The translations under genes and the position numbers were made by a program. Shown piece after piece: positions 5,581 through 5,623 of a stretch of 5,623 nucleotides of DNA. The stretch spans positions 1-5,623 of the forward strand of contig CALKWU010000178.1 in NCBI GenBank assembly GCA_938004015.1, in the 5' to 3' direction. Origin of the DNA: an uncultured Oceanobacillus sp. (GTDB lineage Bacteria > Bacillota > Bacilli > Bacillales > Amphibacillaceae). The notes beneath the pieces were generated by a model. It worked only from the letters and a program-made list of their open reading frames with translations. It had not been told where the DNA came from and searched no databases. How positions within the stretch are numbered: the first letter of the stretch is position 1; every line of letters starts with the position of its first letter.

Positions 5581-5623
5581 TTTTTTGAGGACTTTTTCAG
5601 GTGGTCTTATTGTGCAGTTTTTT
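5581..5623. other. Unassigned right edge, possibly the terminus of an insertion sequence
   Basis: T-runs flank a GAGGACTTTTTCAGGTGGTC segment on the plus strand. It reminds me of the end of transposase-linked elements of the IS1182 type in Bacilli, but no transposase, paired inverted repeat or target duplication is inside the window. This is recall-based and weak. Confidence 0.15.

Noticed and set aside
1..5623. CRISPR array, tRNA, rRNA or a novel defence or biosynthetic system
   Set aside because: Both strands were read for repeats and non-operon genes. Only the opp genes and small inverted repeats were found; there is no direct-repeat array and no structural RNA gene.

Overview
The window holds one operon read entirely on the minus strand. 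It encodes an oligopeptide ABC importer in the order oppD-oppF-oppB-oppC-oppA, from about position 5216 down to the left edge. OppA is cut off by the window: 412 codons are present and its C-terminus lies off the left side. I see no second system and no obviously novel gene. The interest is in gene order, regulatory DNA and small departures from family norms.

The source looks like a low-to-moderate GC Firmicute (Bacillota). Strong AGGAGG-type ribosome binding sites, a TTG start, sigma-A-like promoters, a lipoprotein signal with a Cys lipobox and a CodY-like box all fit. The DFBCA order, the long Cys-free OppF tail ending in a SLKNISDTH-type motif, and the OppA architecture match, from memory, the Lactococcus lactis opp system better than the oppABCDF order of Bacillus subtilis. 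The very acidic linker and acidic surface composition of OppA would suit a halotolerant member of Bacilli, but this is only a hint; genus cannot be read from this DNA.

Layout, right to left in the direction of transcription. At 5581-5623 there is an unassigned AT-rich edge that might be the end of a mobile element. At 5217-5580 lies a gene-free control region with two candidate promoters (P1, -10 at 5550-5555; P2, -10 at 5351-5356), small inverted repeats, a CodY-like box at 5307-5321 and a leader hairpin at 5261-5286. The genes oppD, oppF, oppB and oppC then follow with an overlap or short gaps (14-nt overlap, 7 nt, 33 nt), as in a translationally coupled operon. A 139-bp gap with two inverted repeats separates oppC from oppA.

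Together OppA (lipoprotein receptor outside the membrane) would capture peptides, OppB and OppC form the membrane channel, and OppD and OppF hydrolyse ATP inside. Peptide uptake supplies amino acids and is a classic target of CodY repression in amino-acid-rich conditions, which agrees with the candidate CodY site.
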